Of a stretch of 64,000 nucleotides of DNA, positions 21,327 through 30,260 are shown piece by piece. Position numbers and translations under genes: made by a program. Origin of the DNA: Areca catechu (taxonomy: Eukaryota; Streptophyta; Magnoliopsida; Arecales; Arecaceae); contig CM038049.1 in the NCBI GenBank assembly GCA_021397845.1, positions 106,980,877 to 107,044,876 on the forward strand, in the 5' to 3' direction. The notes beneath the pieces are model-generated. The model saw only the letters and a list, made by a program, of their open reading frames with translations. It ran no database searches and had not been told where the DNA came from. Position 1 is the stretch's first letter; every line of letters starts with the position of its first letter.

Positions 21327-22054
21327 GTCTTTAGTAATTTTTGTATTTTTTGGAAACTTTTTGATTATGTAATGATCAATATACTGAATCTTTTGATGAA
21401 AATACAATGATATCTTTTTGGACACATGTGTGTATTTCTTTTATCTTGCTAACACTCTCTAATATTTTTTTTAGAATTCTCTCTCTAAATTAAGAAAGTG
21501 AAATTATCTCAAACAAATCTTAATACAATCTCAATCTATTTAAAATATGAGCTTAATTGTATAACTTTTTGATTTGATGACAAAAAAGGGGAGAAATATT
21601 ATACAATAAAGTGCATGAAAGAAGAAACTTAATAGAATTGGAATAGAACTGCTAAAGTCAATTATACAGGGGGAGCTTAATGAATATTGCATATCCTTAA
21701 TGATTATTGCATACCTTTTCTGCTAAAGTGTTCAAATAAATGATAAAGGAGGAGAAATTTCATGTTGATTAGAAATTTTATAAAAAGGGGGAGAAATACA
21801 TGTTTAATTTGCTTCAATGATTACTATTCTGCTCTCTACTAATTACATCTATCCGTCAATGCTTAATGTTGTTTAATGCACACAAGCACTTATTATCTGG
21901 CACTTACTTTTTAGAATTAACTTTTTGTATAACTGTATAGCATACATTGATAACATTTGAGAATACAGTTAATATTGTGATACGTCAAACAAGTGTAAAT
22001 GCTTACTATGATATACATCTATACTTGTGAATAGAATAGATTTTTCATGCCCAG
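21327..22054 (+). other. Copia 3' untranslated region with repeated purine tracts
   Basis: AT-rich non-coding sequence with four purine tracts before the real PPT: 21582-21596 (AAAAAAGGGGAGAAA), 21668-21674 (AGGGGGA), 21744-21757 and 21782-21796 (AAAAAGGGGGAGAAA). They resemble the PPT at 22070-22082 and may be former or auxiliary plus-strand primers. Confidence 0.55.
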
Positions 22055-22120
22055 TATTTTGTCATCATCAAAAAGGGGGAGATTGTTGAACCCTGAAGTG
22101 ATTTTGATGATAACAAAATA
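22055..22120 (+). promoter_or_regulatory. Copia PPT with hairpin across the 3' LTR junction
   Basis: The PPT AAAAAGGGGGAGAT (22070-22083) abuts the LTR start TGTTG at 22084. A 19-nt arm TATTTTGTCATCATCAAAA (22055-22073) is complementary to TTTTGATGATAACAAAATA (22102-22120) with one mismatch. PPT and LTR start therefore sit in a 28-nt loop. The left arm is absent at the 5' LTR. Confidence 0.65.
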
Positions 22121-22952
22121 TTGGAGCATATATTTGGTTATCTAACAACTCTTCAAATGGTTGACAAGTTTTTGTAGGATGACTACTTTGACATATTTTT
22201 TAAACCCTACAACCTTTATTTCTTTGTGTTGAGTTGTAAGTAATTAGAAACTTGTAAAGAAGAACCCAACAAAAAATTTCCTATTTGAATCAAAGATAAA
22301 GGGTTGCTTTTACTAGTTTTCAAGATTCAATTTCTCTTGATTTTGGTGTAAGAAGATCTTAAGGAAGTCTTCAAAGCTTGGCTTGAGAGTTCTGGAGTAT
22401 AGAAATTGGTCTGGCTGAAGAACCAATCTCGAGTTGACTGGATAGAGGAACCAGCCGACTCTGGCACTGGCACAAGAAAGAAGATCTCTGGCACGCAGAC
22501 CCAGCCGACTGGCACCAAGTCCCAGCTAACTCGTCCAGAACTTGGTTGAAGATGTTCTGAGAACCACAGGGATCCGAGCCGACTGGATTTCAGCCTAGCC
22601 GACTCATCCAGAACTTGGTTGAGAATGTTCTGAGAACCTCTGGGATCCGAGCCAACTAGATTTCATCCTAGCCGACTCGCCCAGAGTGATCTATTTTCTC
22701 GACTGTGGAACCTAGCCGACTGATTTTCAACCCAGCCGACCCGAACCTGATTTGAGCCGACAAGAAGAATGTTCGAGCCAACTGGAATGTCGGGATCACT
22801 TCCAATGGCTAGTTCCAGATTTCTGATTTTGAATTCCAAAAGTGCTCCAATGGTAACCTGTCACTTCCCAATGGTCTACAACATTCAAAATCAAGGGAAG
22901 GGAGTTGAAGTCTCTATAAATGAGTTATGAGAACATCCTTAGAGAGACTAAT
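22084..22952 (+). repeat. Copia 3' LTR, first part
   Basis: Matches 3393-4256 of the 5' LTR, including the roughly 73-bp repeat and the TATA-like box (22915-22921). It is broken by A-prime after the target sequence CTAAT at 22948-22952. Confidence 0.9.
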
Positions 22953-24550
22953 TGATGCAGAACGAAAACTCTGATACCAAAAATGATGCAGAACAAAAGA
23001 GGATGATGCGATGCGGAAATAAATTAAGATTAATTTTTTTTTTTTTATATATTTTCAAAAATTGGCTTTGACTCAAAGGAAAGCTAAACTAAATTGAAAG
23101 AAACTAGGTAATAATTGAAAGCACAAGTTAAAAGAAACTAGGTTATCAGAGTGGTTTAGAAGTAACGGATCGCTGGGGGTTGAGAAACTCCCAGACCTAG
23201 GGTTTCGCTCTGAACTTTCAACATGACAGAAATAAAGAGAAGAGATGGGTTACCGACCAGACAGTGATCTTCACAAAGTTTGGTGGAAGAACTCTCTCGA
23301 GCAGATTGTTGGATCCTCAGATTCAGATATCTTCGCAATGGATCCTCCAATACTGGTCCTATGGCTGAGTCGGCTTCTCCTGAACTCAAGATCTGGGAAA
23401 GAAGAAGAACAAGTGATGGAATCAGATACTCAAGGAAGGATTTACCAGATTGAAGAACATGAAAGCTGATGTTGCTGAAATCCGGATTCTCCTGGAGGCT
23501 GATCTGACTTCCTCTAGAAATTGCTCCGGGTGCTGATGGTCGGCCTTGACTTGAAGAGAGTGGCCGTGAGAGGTGGGATAGGCTAGGGTTTGGTGGAAAG
23601 AAGAGGATGATGGGCGGCTAGGGTTTGGGAGTGAAGTGGCTAACCTAGGGTTTGGGATTTTGGAGATCTCACACCTCCTCAAGGTTCCTGGGGAACCCGG
23701 ATTTACTCCCTCACGGAGCTCAACACCTGGAAGCAAGTGCGGAAAAGAGAAAACACAAGTTTGCTCATAAAAAAAATTTCTTTCATTCATCTGATTTCTT
23801 TCAACTTACAAGAGGGTTTAATTTATAATGCTTTACAAGGGAGAAGGGTTTCATATTTTTCCATGTGGGACTAAAGGAGGGGATCTCCAAATTAGGGCAA
23901 ATCCCTTACATATGGTCGGCCAAAATACCAAAAATTAGGATTTGGGTTATAAATGGCAAGTAGATGGCGCCACCTTGCTTGGATTTTTCAAGAAAAATTT
24001 TCTTCCTTCCCTGGATGAACTCTTTTGGACTCCTCCTTTTCTTCCTCCCTAAGTCAAGGCTCTTCCCATCTTTGTTTTAGGTTTTTTTTGGCAGGTAATG
24101 GGCGCCCCTTGATATGCTCTTCCAAGAGAAATTTCTTCCCTTCTTTGCTTGGATTTTCTTGGGAAAGTCTTGGCCGCCCCCTTGATTGGTGGTCTCTTGG
24201 TGGACTTCTCCTTATCTGGTGCATGAGAGAAGGAGGTTGCCATCTGTGGAGTGGGGATCAAAAGCTGCTGGATGTGGATATGGCACCCCCTGGACTGGGA
24301 GTGTGGCTGGGAGTGTGGTGTCCACTTGCCTGGTCTTGGAAGAAAGTGTAACATCCCATTTTGAAACCCTAGTCCACTACTGAGTCAACATGACTCAACA
24401 AAATAAAATGCAGGTAATGTAGACTCAAGCTAAATTAAGTTGATCTAGTCAACTCTTATTAAAAACCAAAAACCCTAATTCTTCGGGCAAGGTTAATCAG
24501 AGATCCAGATGGAGCTCTGAAGTCTTCTTCTGAGTCTGGTGCCCGCACCA
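22953..24550 (-). repeat. A-prime 3' LTR (with captured PBS)
   Basis: 1,598 bp. On the element strand it starts TGGTGCGGGCACCA and ends TTCTGCATCA. Compared with chromovirus A it has an extra 31 bp at its 3' end (22953-22983 here) that contain a PBS-like word, TTTTTGGTATCAGAG, between two copies of the LTR terminus. TATA-like box at 23821-23827. A T-run lies at about 23035-23046. Confidence 0.9.
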
Positions 24551-25416
24551 ATTCTCCTAGGGTGGGAGGAACTCGACCCTGTCGAGTATGGATCAAGCTG
24601 GCTCTGGTATCTCTCCAAGAGGTCTGGGTCCAGCTCTTGTAACTCTTCTCGGGAGATCCAAGAGTTATCAGAATCTGGCCTTCCTAGCCAGCGGACCAGG
24701 TATCTTTGGTATCCTCGATTACGAGTAGAGATAACCTGATCATCCAGGATCTTTTCAATCTGCTCTTTCCTCACAGGCCAATTTGTTGGTGGACACACAG
24801 GGTCAGGTTCACTCTCAAAAGCAGGATTAGGTTCAAAAGCCTCACTGGGAATCACAGCTGGCTCCCTATACTCTACTAGGTCTGTAATGTTGAAAGTGGA
24901 GCTAATGCCTAGTTCTGGAGGCAACTCGAGCACATAGGCATTGGATCCTACTCTCTTTACCACTCTAAATGGTCCAGCTCCCCTAGCATGTAACTTTCTA
25001 ACGGTTCCAGGAGGAAACCGTTCAGGCCTTAACCTAATCATTACATAGTCTCCTTCGTCAAAAGTTTTGACTCGCCTTTGAGAATCAGCCAATTTCTTAT
25101 AAGTTTCGTTACTTAAATTTATTTTGGCTTGAATTTCTTTATGCAAGTCTTTTATATGCTGTGCAAAAACTTCGGCAGACTCGGAGACCCGTGTGTGGAC
25201 TGGTAAAGGAGCTAGGTCAAGAGGTGTGTGGGGTTTGTAACCATGCACAATTTCAAATGGACTTTTACCCGTAGACCTATTGACCGAGTCATTATATGCA
25301 AATTCAGCCCTGAGTAAATACAAATCCCAATTCCTGGTATTCTCACTCAACCAAAATCTGAGACAATGTCCTAAACTCGACTGACGATGCATTCCTAAAG
25401 AATGGACTTTATTCAA
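24493..25416 (-). CDS. A-prime integrase C-terminal region plus chromodomain, open 307-codon frame
   Basis: A fully open frame nearly identical to the last 280 residues of the chromovirus A integrase: NDSVNRSTGKSPFEIVHGY, the GPY/F-type module (HARGAGPF, LPPELGISSTFN), and the chromodomain-like RYLVRWLGRPDSDNSWISRE. It ends in the LTR-encoded tail, reaching 58 bp into the 3' LTR. The zinc-binding part and the D-D-E core are absent. The methionine at 25416 lies in a scrambled segment, so the natural product may begin upstream by frameshifting from the 388-codon ORF. If made, it would bind chromatin or integrase partners without catalysis (inference). Confidence 0.75.
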   Translation of the reverse strand: MNKVHSLGMHRQSSLGHCLRFWLSENTRNWDLYLLRAEFAYNDSVNRSTGKSPFEIVHGYKPHTPLDLAPLPVHTRVSESAEVFAQHIKDLHKEIQAKINLSNETYKKLADSQRRVKTFDEGDYVMIRLRPERFPPGTVRKLHARGAGPFRVVKRVGSNAYVLELPPELGISSTFNITDLVEYREPAVIPSEAFEPNPAFESEPDPVCPPTNWPVRKEQIEKILDDQVISTRNRGYQRYLVRWLGRPDSDNSWISREELQELDPDLLERYQSQLDPYSTGSSSSHPRRIGAGTRLRRRLQSSIWISD

Positions 25417-25453
25417 AGGAACCCTAGGTCTAAACCTAACAAACTACGGCTCT

Positions 25454-26620
25454 CTAGGTTTGACCTTGGGTCGGAGGATGGCATGCAGAGCATGAAAACT
25501 TATCATGGGTGCCTAGTAGGTTCCATAAGGTCTTCCAGAAGTAGGTGGCAAACCTAATAATTTCGGACACATGGTTCACTCTAAAGACTTCGACAAAGTA
25601 TACTTGGATGGTGTAAGAAGCATTGGAAGTCCTAGAGAAAGGGAGGAAATATGAGGTGGAGTCTCGAATTACCTGCTGGCTAAAGGTGGTGACCTGAAGG
25701 TTTGAATGGTGATCTATGAATGTCAACTGGTCATCCTTACGAAAGGAAAAGTTTGCTATTCCCAGGAATGGATCAAGAGATGGTTCGGGGAGTAGCCTAG
25801 GACATGTGATTGCAACAGTTAAGGTTTGTTCTCTAAGCAAATAATGATCCACTTTCTCAAGAAATGGATTAGAGAATGATTCATGGAAGGGCCTATGGAT
25901 GATGACCTCAAGACTTGAAATTTGACCTATGGGTGAGGAAAGGTCTACTCTATAGAAGGGTAGGTCAGTCATGCGAAGGAAGGGGTCTGGGGTCATAAGG
26001 AGGACTTCTACAGGACTGGGTGAATCAATCCGCTCAAGAAAAGGATGTCCAACTGAGATTACGGGAGAGACCTTAGTGGCTGAGCATGGGACAAGGTCCA
26101 ATTGTAAGAGGCTTGATTCAGTCATCCTAAGGAGAGGATCTACCATAGGGTGGGCAAACTTAAACAGTTCAGTGCAAAGATCTTCCATTGGTACTTGGAA
26201 AATGACTGTCATTAGAGGGTACGAACTAATAGCTCGGGCTAACACTATGAGTTCTTCCTTGGGGTATTTGACTAAAGGAACCTGGTTCTCACAAATCTCT
26301 TGAATTTCTGAACTAGGTCCTACCAGTTGGTTGCTTTCCAAGGTCTCCTCAGGTAAGGAACCAATAGTATCAATGTCACATTCTTCAAGTTCTTCCCCCT
26401 CATATTCATCAACTAGACTCAAGCCAGCATCATATACTTCCTCGATGCCATCTTCAATGGGTTTCGGGTCAGTGGTAATCGGGTCAACTGATTCTAGGCT
26501 TGTCATACCTAACCGTTCTTCCTCATTGGTAGGCTTGGGTTCTCCCTCATTAATGTCATCCTTAGGATCCTTGGGTTCTCCCTCATGGGCACTGACCAGA
26601 TTTATGGCCTCTTTCTCCAC
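25454..26620 (-). CDS. A-prime central ORF, 388 codons, unknown function with dead integrase remnant
   Basis: An open frame overlapping the end of the gag-like frame by about 38 bp, in another phase. The N-terminal half is acidic and shares VYDAGLSLVDEYEGEE with the gag/protease linker of chromovirus A. The middle (residues about 150-310) has about five degenerate repeats around P-F-L-x-x-x-D (HPFLERIDS, DPFLRMTDL, NPFLEKVDH, DPFLGIANF). The C-terminus (TSYFLPF ... FATYFWKTLWNLLG ... ACHPPTQGQT) matches integrase around TSYFWKTLW and HPQTDGQT, but the SDRD aspartate and the following glutamate are lost. Elements B and D carry the same C-terminal block. No known domain recognised for the repeats. 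Confidence 0.7.
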   Translation of the reverse strand: MEKEAINLVSAHEGEPKDPKDDINEGEPKPTNEEERLGMTSLESVDPITTDPKPIEDGIEEVYDAGLSLVDEYEGEELEECDIDTIGSLPEETLESNQLVGPSSEIQEICENQVPLVKYPKEELIVLARAISSYPLMTVIFQVPMEDLCTELFKFAHPMVDPLLRMTESSLLQLDLVPCSATKVSPVISVGHPFLERIDSPSPVEVLLMTPDPFLRMTDLPFYRVDLSSPIGQISSLEVIIHRPFHESFSNPFLEKVDHYLLREQTLTVAITCPRLLPEPSLDPFLGIANFSFRKDDQLTFIDHHSNLQVTTFSQQVIRDSTSYFLPFSRTSNASYTIQVYFVEVFRVNHVSEIIRFATYFWKTLWNLLGTHDKFSCSACHPPTQGQT

Positions 26621-27074
26621 AAAACAAACATTCTTGAGATATAGGAACCTGGGTCACACTGGGTTTCAAGCTAGTAGAGACCTTACTTGGGCATGGGTGT
26701 GGATCTAAATGGTTTGATCTAGAAGACTGGGGTTGTTGAGTGACTGGTCTAGAATATTGTAAGGACCTCTCATAGACACGATCCACACTATAGATATCAT
26801 GGTTAGGCTTCCTAAGGTTATGCTCGGGATCATGGTATAAGGTCCTCCTAGGTTCCTAGCATGGGTGAGGTTGGGGCCTATTAAATTTTGGATCAGGGGT
26901 CCAATTTTGATGTCTACGTTTCTCAAGTACTTGGACTCGATCTCTAAACTGGGAAAAATCCTCATTCATGTCCTGACTCAATTTGGTCATACTTTTGGTA
27001 AGATTTCTAACCATGGCCTCTAAATCTGGTTGGGTTTGACTAGGTTGGTAGGGTACTCCATTCCGGGTAGACAT
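26583..27074 (-). pseudogene. A-prime gag-like protein without capsid core
   Basis: The ATG at 27074 starts MSTRNGVPYQ as in chromovirus A. The N-terminal helical segment (LEAMVRNLTKSMTKLSQDM, DRVQVLEKRRHQ) is kept. A single TAG lies at 26858-26856. The capsid core between the basic linker and the zinc knuckle is missing. One CCHC knuckle remains (CLFCGERGHKSGQC, about 26627-26586). The frame stops right after it, overlapping the start of the 388-codon ORF. The product would be an oligomerising and nucleic-acid-binding remnant (inference). Confidence 0.7.
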
Positions 27075-27535
27075 GATGCAAGCAAACACACAAAATGAGA
27101 CTCAACTGAACGACTACGGGCTAACTAGACCTAGAGCCCAAACTAGATGCCCAATCAGAGTGGCAAGCTAGCCTGTAGTAACTCAGGACTCAGCCAGGCA
27201 GGTGTAAGGGAAGTGTTAGGTCCCTGATTGCCAATCCTAGACACCAATCAGTGATTGGCCAGGTAGGCGGACCAGCACACAAGCCCTTCGGGAATGGATC
27301 CCTGAACCACCGTTCTAGACACTGAGTGCTAAGCACACACAGAATAACTCGGCAAACTGACTCAACACTGGCCTAGACCCGACCAATTGGTGTCCCTAGC
27401 CCACTAGGGCAAATTAGGTCTAACTGATTTTAAATTAGGTCTGGGTTCGAATGATTGGATGGTGGTTTTGGGCTAAGGAGAGGTAATCAACTCCTCCCCT
27501 TATCTTAGATGCTCAATTGCCCTTAAGTAAATTAT
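27075..27535 (-). other. A-prime leader conserved with chromovirus A
   Basis: Untranslated leader, closely similar to 8460-8913, including the GATTGG/CCAATC inverted repeat and the GCTCTAGGTCTAG block. Retention in a non-autonomous element that has lost most coding sequence suggests a cis-acting role. The adjoining spacer 27536-27961 resembles 8031-8459. Confidence 0.6.
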
Positions 27536-27961
27536 GAGATGATCACTCCAAAAAGAATTGAATTACAGAACACAAAAACAGAGTTGTTGTATTTTAATGC
27601 TCAGAATTTTTACTGAAACCAATAAATCACAGAAAAATTATGGAAAATAGGTTCCATTATACTGGTTTTAACGAAGCAAAAATCATGCAATTCAGAGTTT
27701 TATGCAGGGAGAAATAATTCAGACAACAGGGCAATTACGGGCTGCAACTAGATTGTCTTCCCCGTTTATAATCCCTGCTACGAAGTTATAACCCAATGGA
27801 TCCCCTACACGCCCTAGGAACACCCCGTGGAATGGGAGGAGGAGGCTTGCGCCTCGCTTAGTTCCTAGGACCGGACATCCTGGGGAGTCTACTTCGAGCA
27901 GACAAAATAAAAAGAGAAAACAATCAAAACAAGCAAGCAAGCAAATCAGAAACCCTAGACT

Positions 27962-27975
27962 GGGCTCTGATATCA
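27962..27975 (-). other. A-prime primer-binding site
   Basis: On the minus strand TGATATCAGAGCCC, one base off the initiator methionine tRNA complement TGGTATCAGAGCCC, four bases after the 5' LTR end. Confidence 0.8.
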
Positions 27976-27979
27976 AAAT

Positions 27980-29574
27980 TGATGCAGAACGAAAACTCTG
28001 ATACCAAAAATGATGCAGAACAAAAGAGGATGATGCGATGCGGAAATAAATTAAGATTAATTTTTTTTTTTATATATTTTCAGAAATTGGCTTTGACTCA
28101 AAGGAAAGCTAAACTAAATTGAAAGAAACTAGGTAATAATTGAAAGCACAAGTTAAAAGAAACTAGGTTATCAGAGTGGTTTAGAACTAACGGATCGCTG
28201 GGGGTTGAGAAACTCCCAGACCTAGGGTTTCGCTCTGAACTTTCAACAGGACAGAAATAAAGAGATGAGATGGGTTACCGACCAGACATTGATCTTCACA
28301 AAGTTTGGTGGAAGAACTCTCTCGAGCAGATTGTTGGATCCTCGGATTCAGATATCTTCGCAATGGATCCTCCAATACTGGTCCTGTGGCTGAGTCGGCT
28401 TCTCCTGAACTCAAGATCTGGGAAAGAAGAAGAACAAGTGATGGAATCAGATACTCAAGGAAGGATTTACCAGATTGAAGAACTTGAAAGCTGATGTTGC
28501 TGAAATCCGGATTCTCCTGGAGGCTGATCTGACTTCCTCTAGAAATTGCTCCGGATGCTGATGGTCGGCCTTGACTTGAAGAGAGTGGCCGTGAGAGGTG
28601 GGATAGGCTAGGGTTTGGTGGAAAGAAGAGGATGATGGGCGGCTAGGGTTTGGGAGTGAAGTGGCTAACCTAGGGTTTGGGATTTTGGAGATCTCACACC
28701 TCCTCAAGGTTCCTGGGGAACCCGGATTTACTCCCTCACGGAGCTCAACACCTGGAAGCAAGTGCGGAAAAGAGAAAACACAAGTTTGCTCATAAAAAAA
28801 ATTTCTTTCATTCATCTGATTTCTTTCAACTTACAAGAGGGTTTAATTTATAATGCTTTACAAGGGAGAAGGGTTTCATATTTTCCCATGTGGGACTAAA
28901 GAAGGGGATCTCCAAATTAGGGCAAATCCCTTACATATGGTCGGCCAAAATACCAAAAATTAGGATTTGGGTTATAAATGGCAGGTAGATGGCGCCACCT
29001 TGCTTGGATTTTTCAAGAAAAATTTTCTTCCTTCCCTGGATGAACTCTTTTGGACTCCTCCTTTTCTTCCTCCCTAAGTCAAGGCTCTTCCCATCTTTGT
29101 TTTAGGTTTTTTTTGGCAGGTAATGGGCGCCCCTTGATATGCTCTTCCAAGAGAAATTTCTTCCCTTCTTTGCTTGGATTTTCTTGGGAAAGTCTTGGCC
29201 GCCCCCTTGATTGGTGGTCTCTTGGTGGACTTCTCCTTATCTGGTGCATGAGAGAAGGAGGTTGCCATCTGTGGAGTGGGGACCAAAAGCTGCTGGATGT
29301 GGATATGGCGCCCCCTGGACTGGGAGTGTGGCTGGGAGTGTGGTGTCCACTTGCCTGGTCTTAGAAGAAAGTGTAACATCCCATTTTGAAACCCTAGTCC
29401 ACTACTGAGTCAACATGACTCAACAAAATAAAATGCAGGTAATGTAGACTCAAGCTAAATTAAGTTGATCTAGTCAACTCTTATTAAAAACCAAAACCCT
29501 AATTCTTCGGGCAAGGTTAATCAGAGATCCAGATGGAGCTCTGAAGTCTTCTTCTGAGTCTGGTGCCCGCACCA
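27980..29574 (-). repeat. A-prime 5' LTR (with captured PBS)
   Basis: 1,595 bp, nearly identical to the 3' LTR. TATA-like box at 28846-28852. The captured PBS-like 31-bp segment is at 27980-28010. The U3 start palindrome is at 29561-29574. Confidence 0.92.
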
Positions 29575-29579
29575 CTAAT

Positions 29580-30255
29580 GAGTTGTTGAACATTTATTGA
29601 ACATTTATTGAAGTAAGAAGAGAGAGAGCACTTGAGCTTTGAAGTCAGCCTTCAAGCCTTCACCAACTCTTATCAGAAGCTTGAAGTATCTTTTAAGGAA
29701 AGCAATGAAGCTATTGAAGTGCATTGAAGAGCATTCAATTGAGCTTCACTTGAGCTGCATCGGAAACCATCAAACAACCTAGTTTGTCATTTATGTTGAT
29801 TTTTTATTCTATTCTTAGAATACTTGGGTTATTGGTGAGCCCGGTTGTAAAAACCAAATAGGTTTCTTTGGTGAGCTTACTGAAAACCAAAGTGTAGAGG
29901 TTCTAGGTGAGCCTGTGAAAACCTAGTGTGGGTTTCTTTGGTGAGCCCGGTTTAAAAACCAAAGTGTAGAGGTTAGGATTGTGAGCCTGTAAAACAATCC
30001 GACTGTATTCTAGTTTGGGGGATATAGTGAAAATCCCGAGTGGTGAACTTGGATAGTGGACGTAGGAGCTGGGTTGCTCCGAACCACTCTAAACTTGTTT
30101 TGTTTGTATTGTCCTTTACTTACTTTTCAGCTTCTGCATTTAATTCTGATTAACACAACACTCAACCAATAAAAGGAATTACTTGTGCACATATTTGCAA
30201 GAAATTTTATAATTTCCAATTCACCCCACTCCTGGGAAAAGCCACCTGGGCAACA
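29580..30255 (+). repeat. Copia 3' LTR, second part
   Basis: Matches 4257-4936 of the 5' LTR, ending CACCTGGGCAACA, followed by the target copy ACGTT at 30256-30260. Confidence 0.92.
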
Positions 30256-30260
30256 ACGTT

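Larger units (their letters stand above)
22953..29574 (-). mobile_element. Chromovirus A-prime: young non-autonomous element
   Basis: LTRs 22953-24550 and 27980-29574 with exact target duplication CTAAT (22948-22952 and 29575-29579). The LTRs differ at roughly 17 positions by eye, so this is the youngest full element here. LTRs, leader and integrase C-terminus are closely related to chromovirus A. The interior lacks the gag core, protease, RT, RNase H and integrase catalytic residues. In their place is a 388-codon ORF of unknown function. It probably depends on proteins of an A-like partner. Confidence 0.9.
3393..30255 (+). mobile_element. SIRE/Maximus-like Copia retrotransposon with nested insertions
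   Basis: LTRs begin TGTTGAACCC and end GGGCAACA, with an exact 5-bp target duplication ACGTT at 3388-3392 and 30256-30260. Own sequence is about 11.3 kb: 5' LTR, PBS, gag with a zinc knuckle, protease-like region, integrase, RT, RNase H (Copia order, integrase before RT), an extra ORF of about 620 codons, PPT and 3' LTR. The great length, long LTRs (about 1,545 bp) and post-pol ORF fit the SIRE/Maximus lineage. It is inserted in the Tat antisense ORF, is interrupted by chromovirus A in gag and by A-prime in the 3' LTR, and has many stops. Confidence 0.92.

Noticed and set aside
24025..24383. Open frames in the A-prime LTRs on both strands (also 29050-29408)
   Set aside because: Copies of the same LTR; overlapping frames on opposite strands and no recognisable domain.
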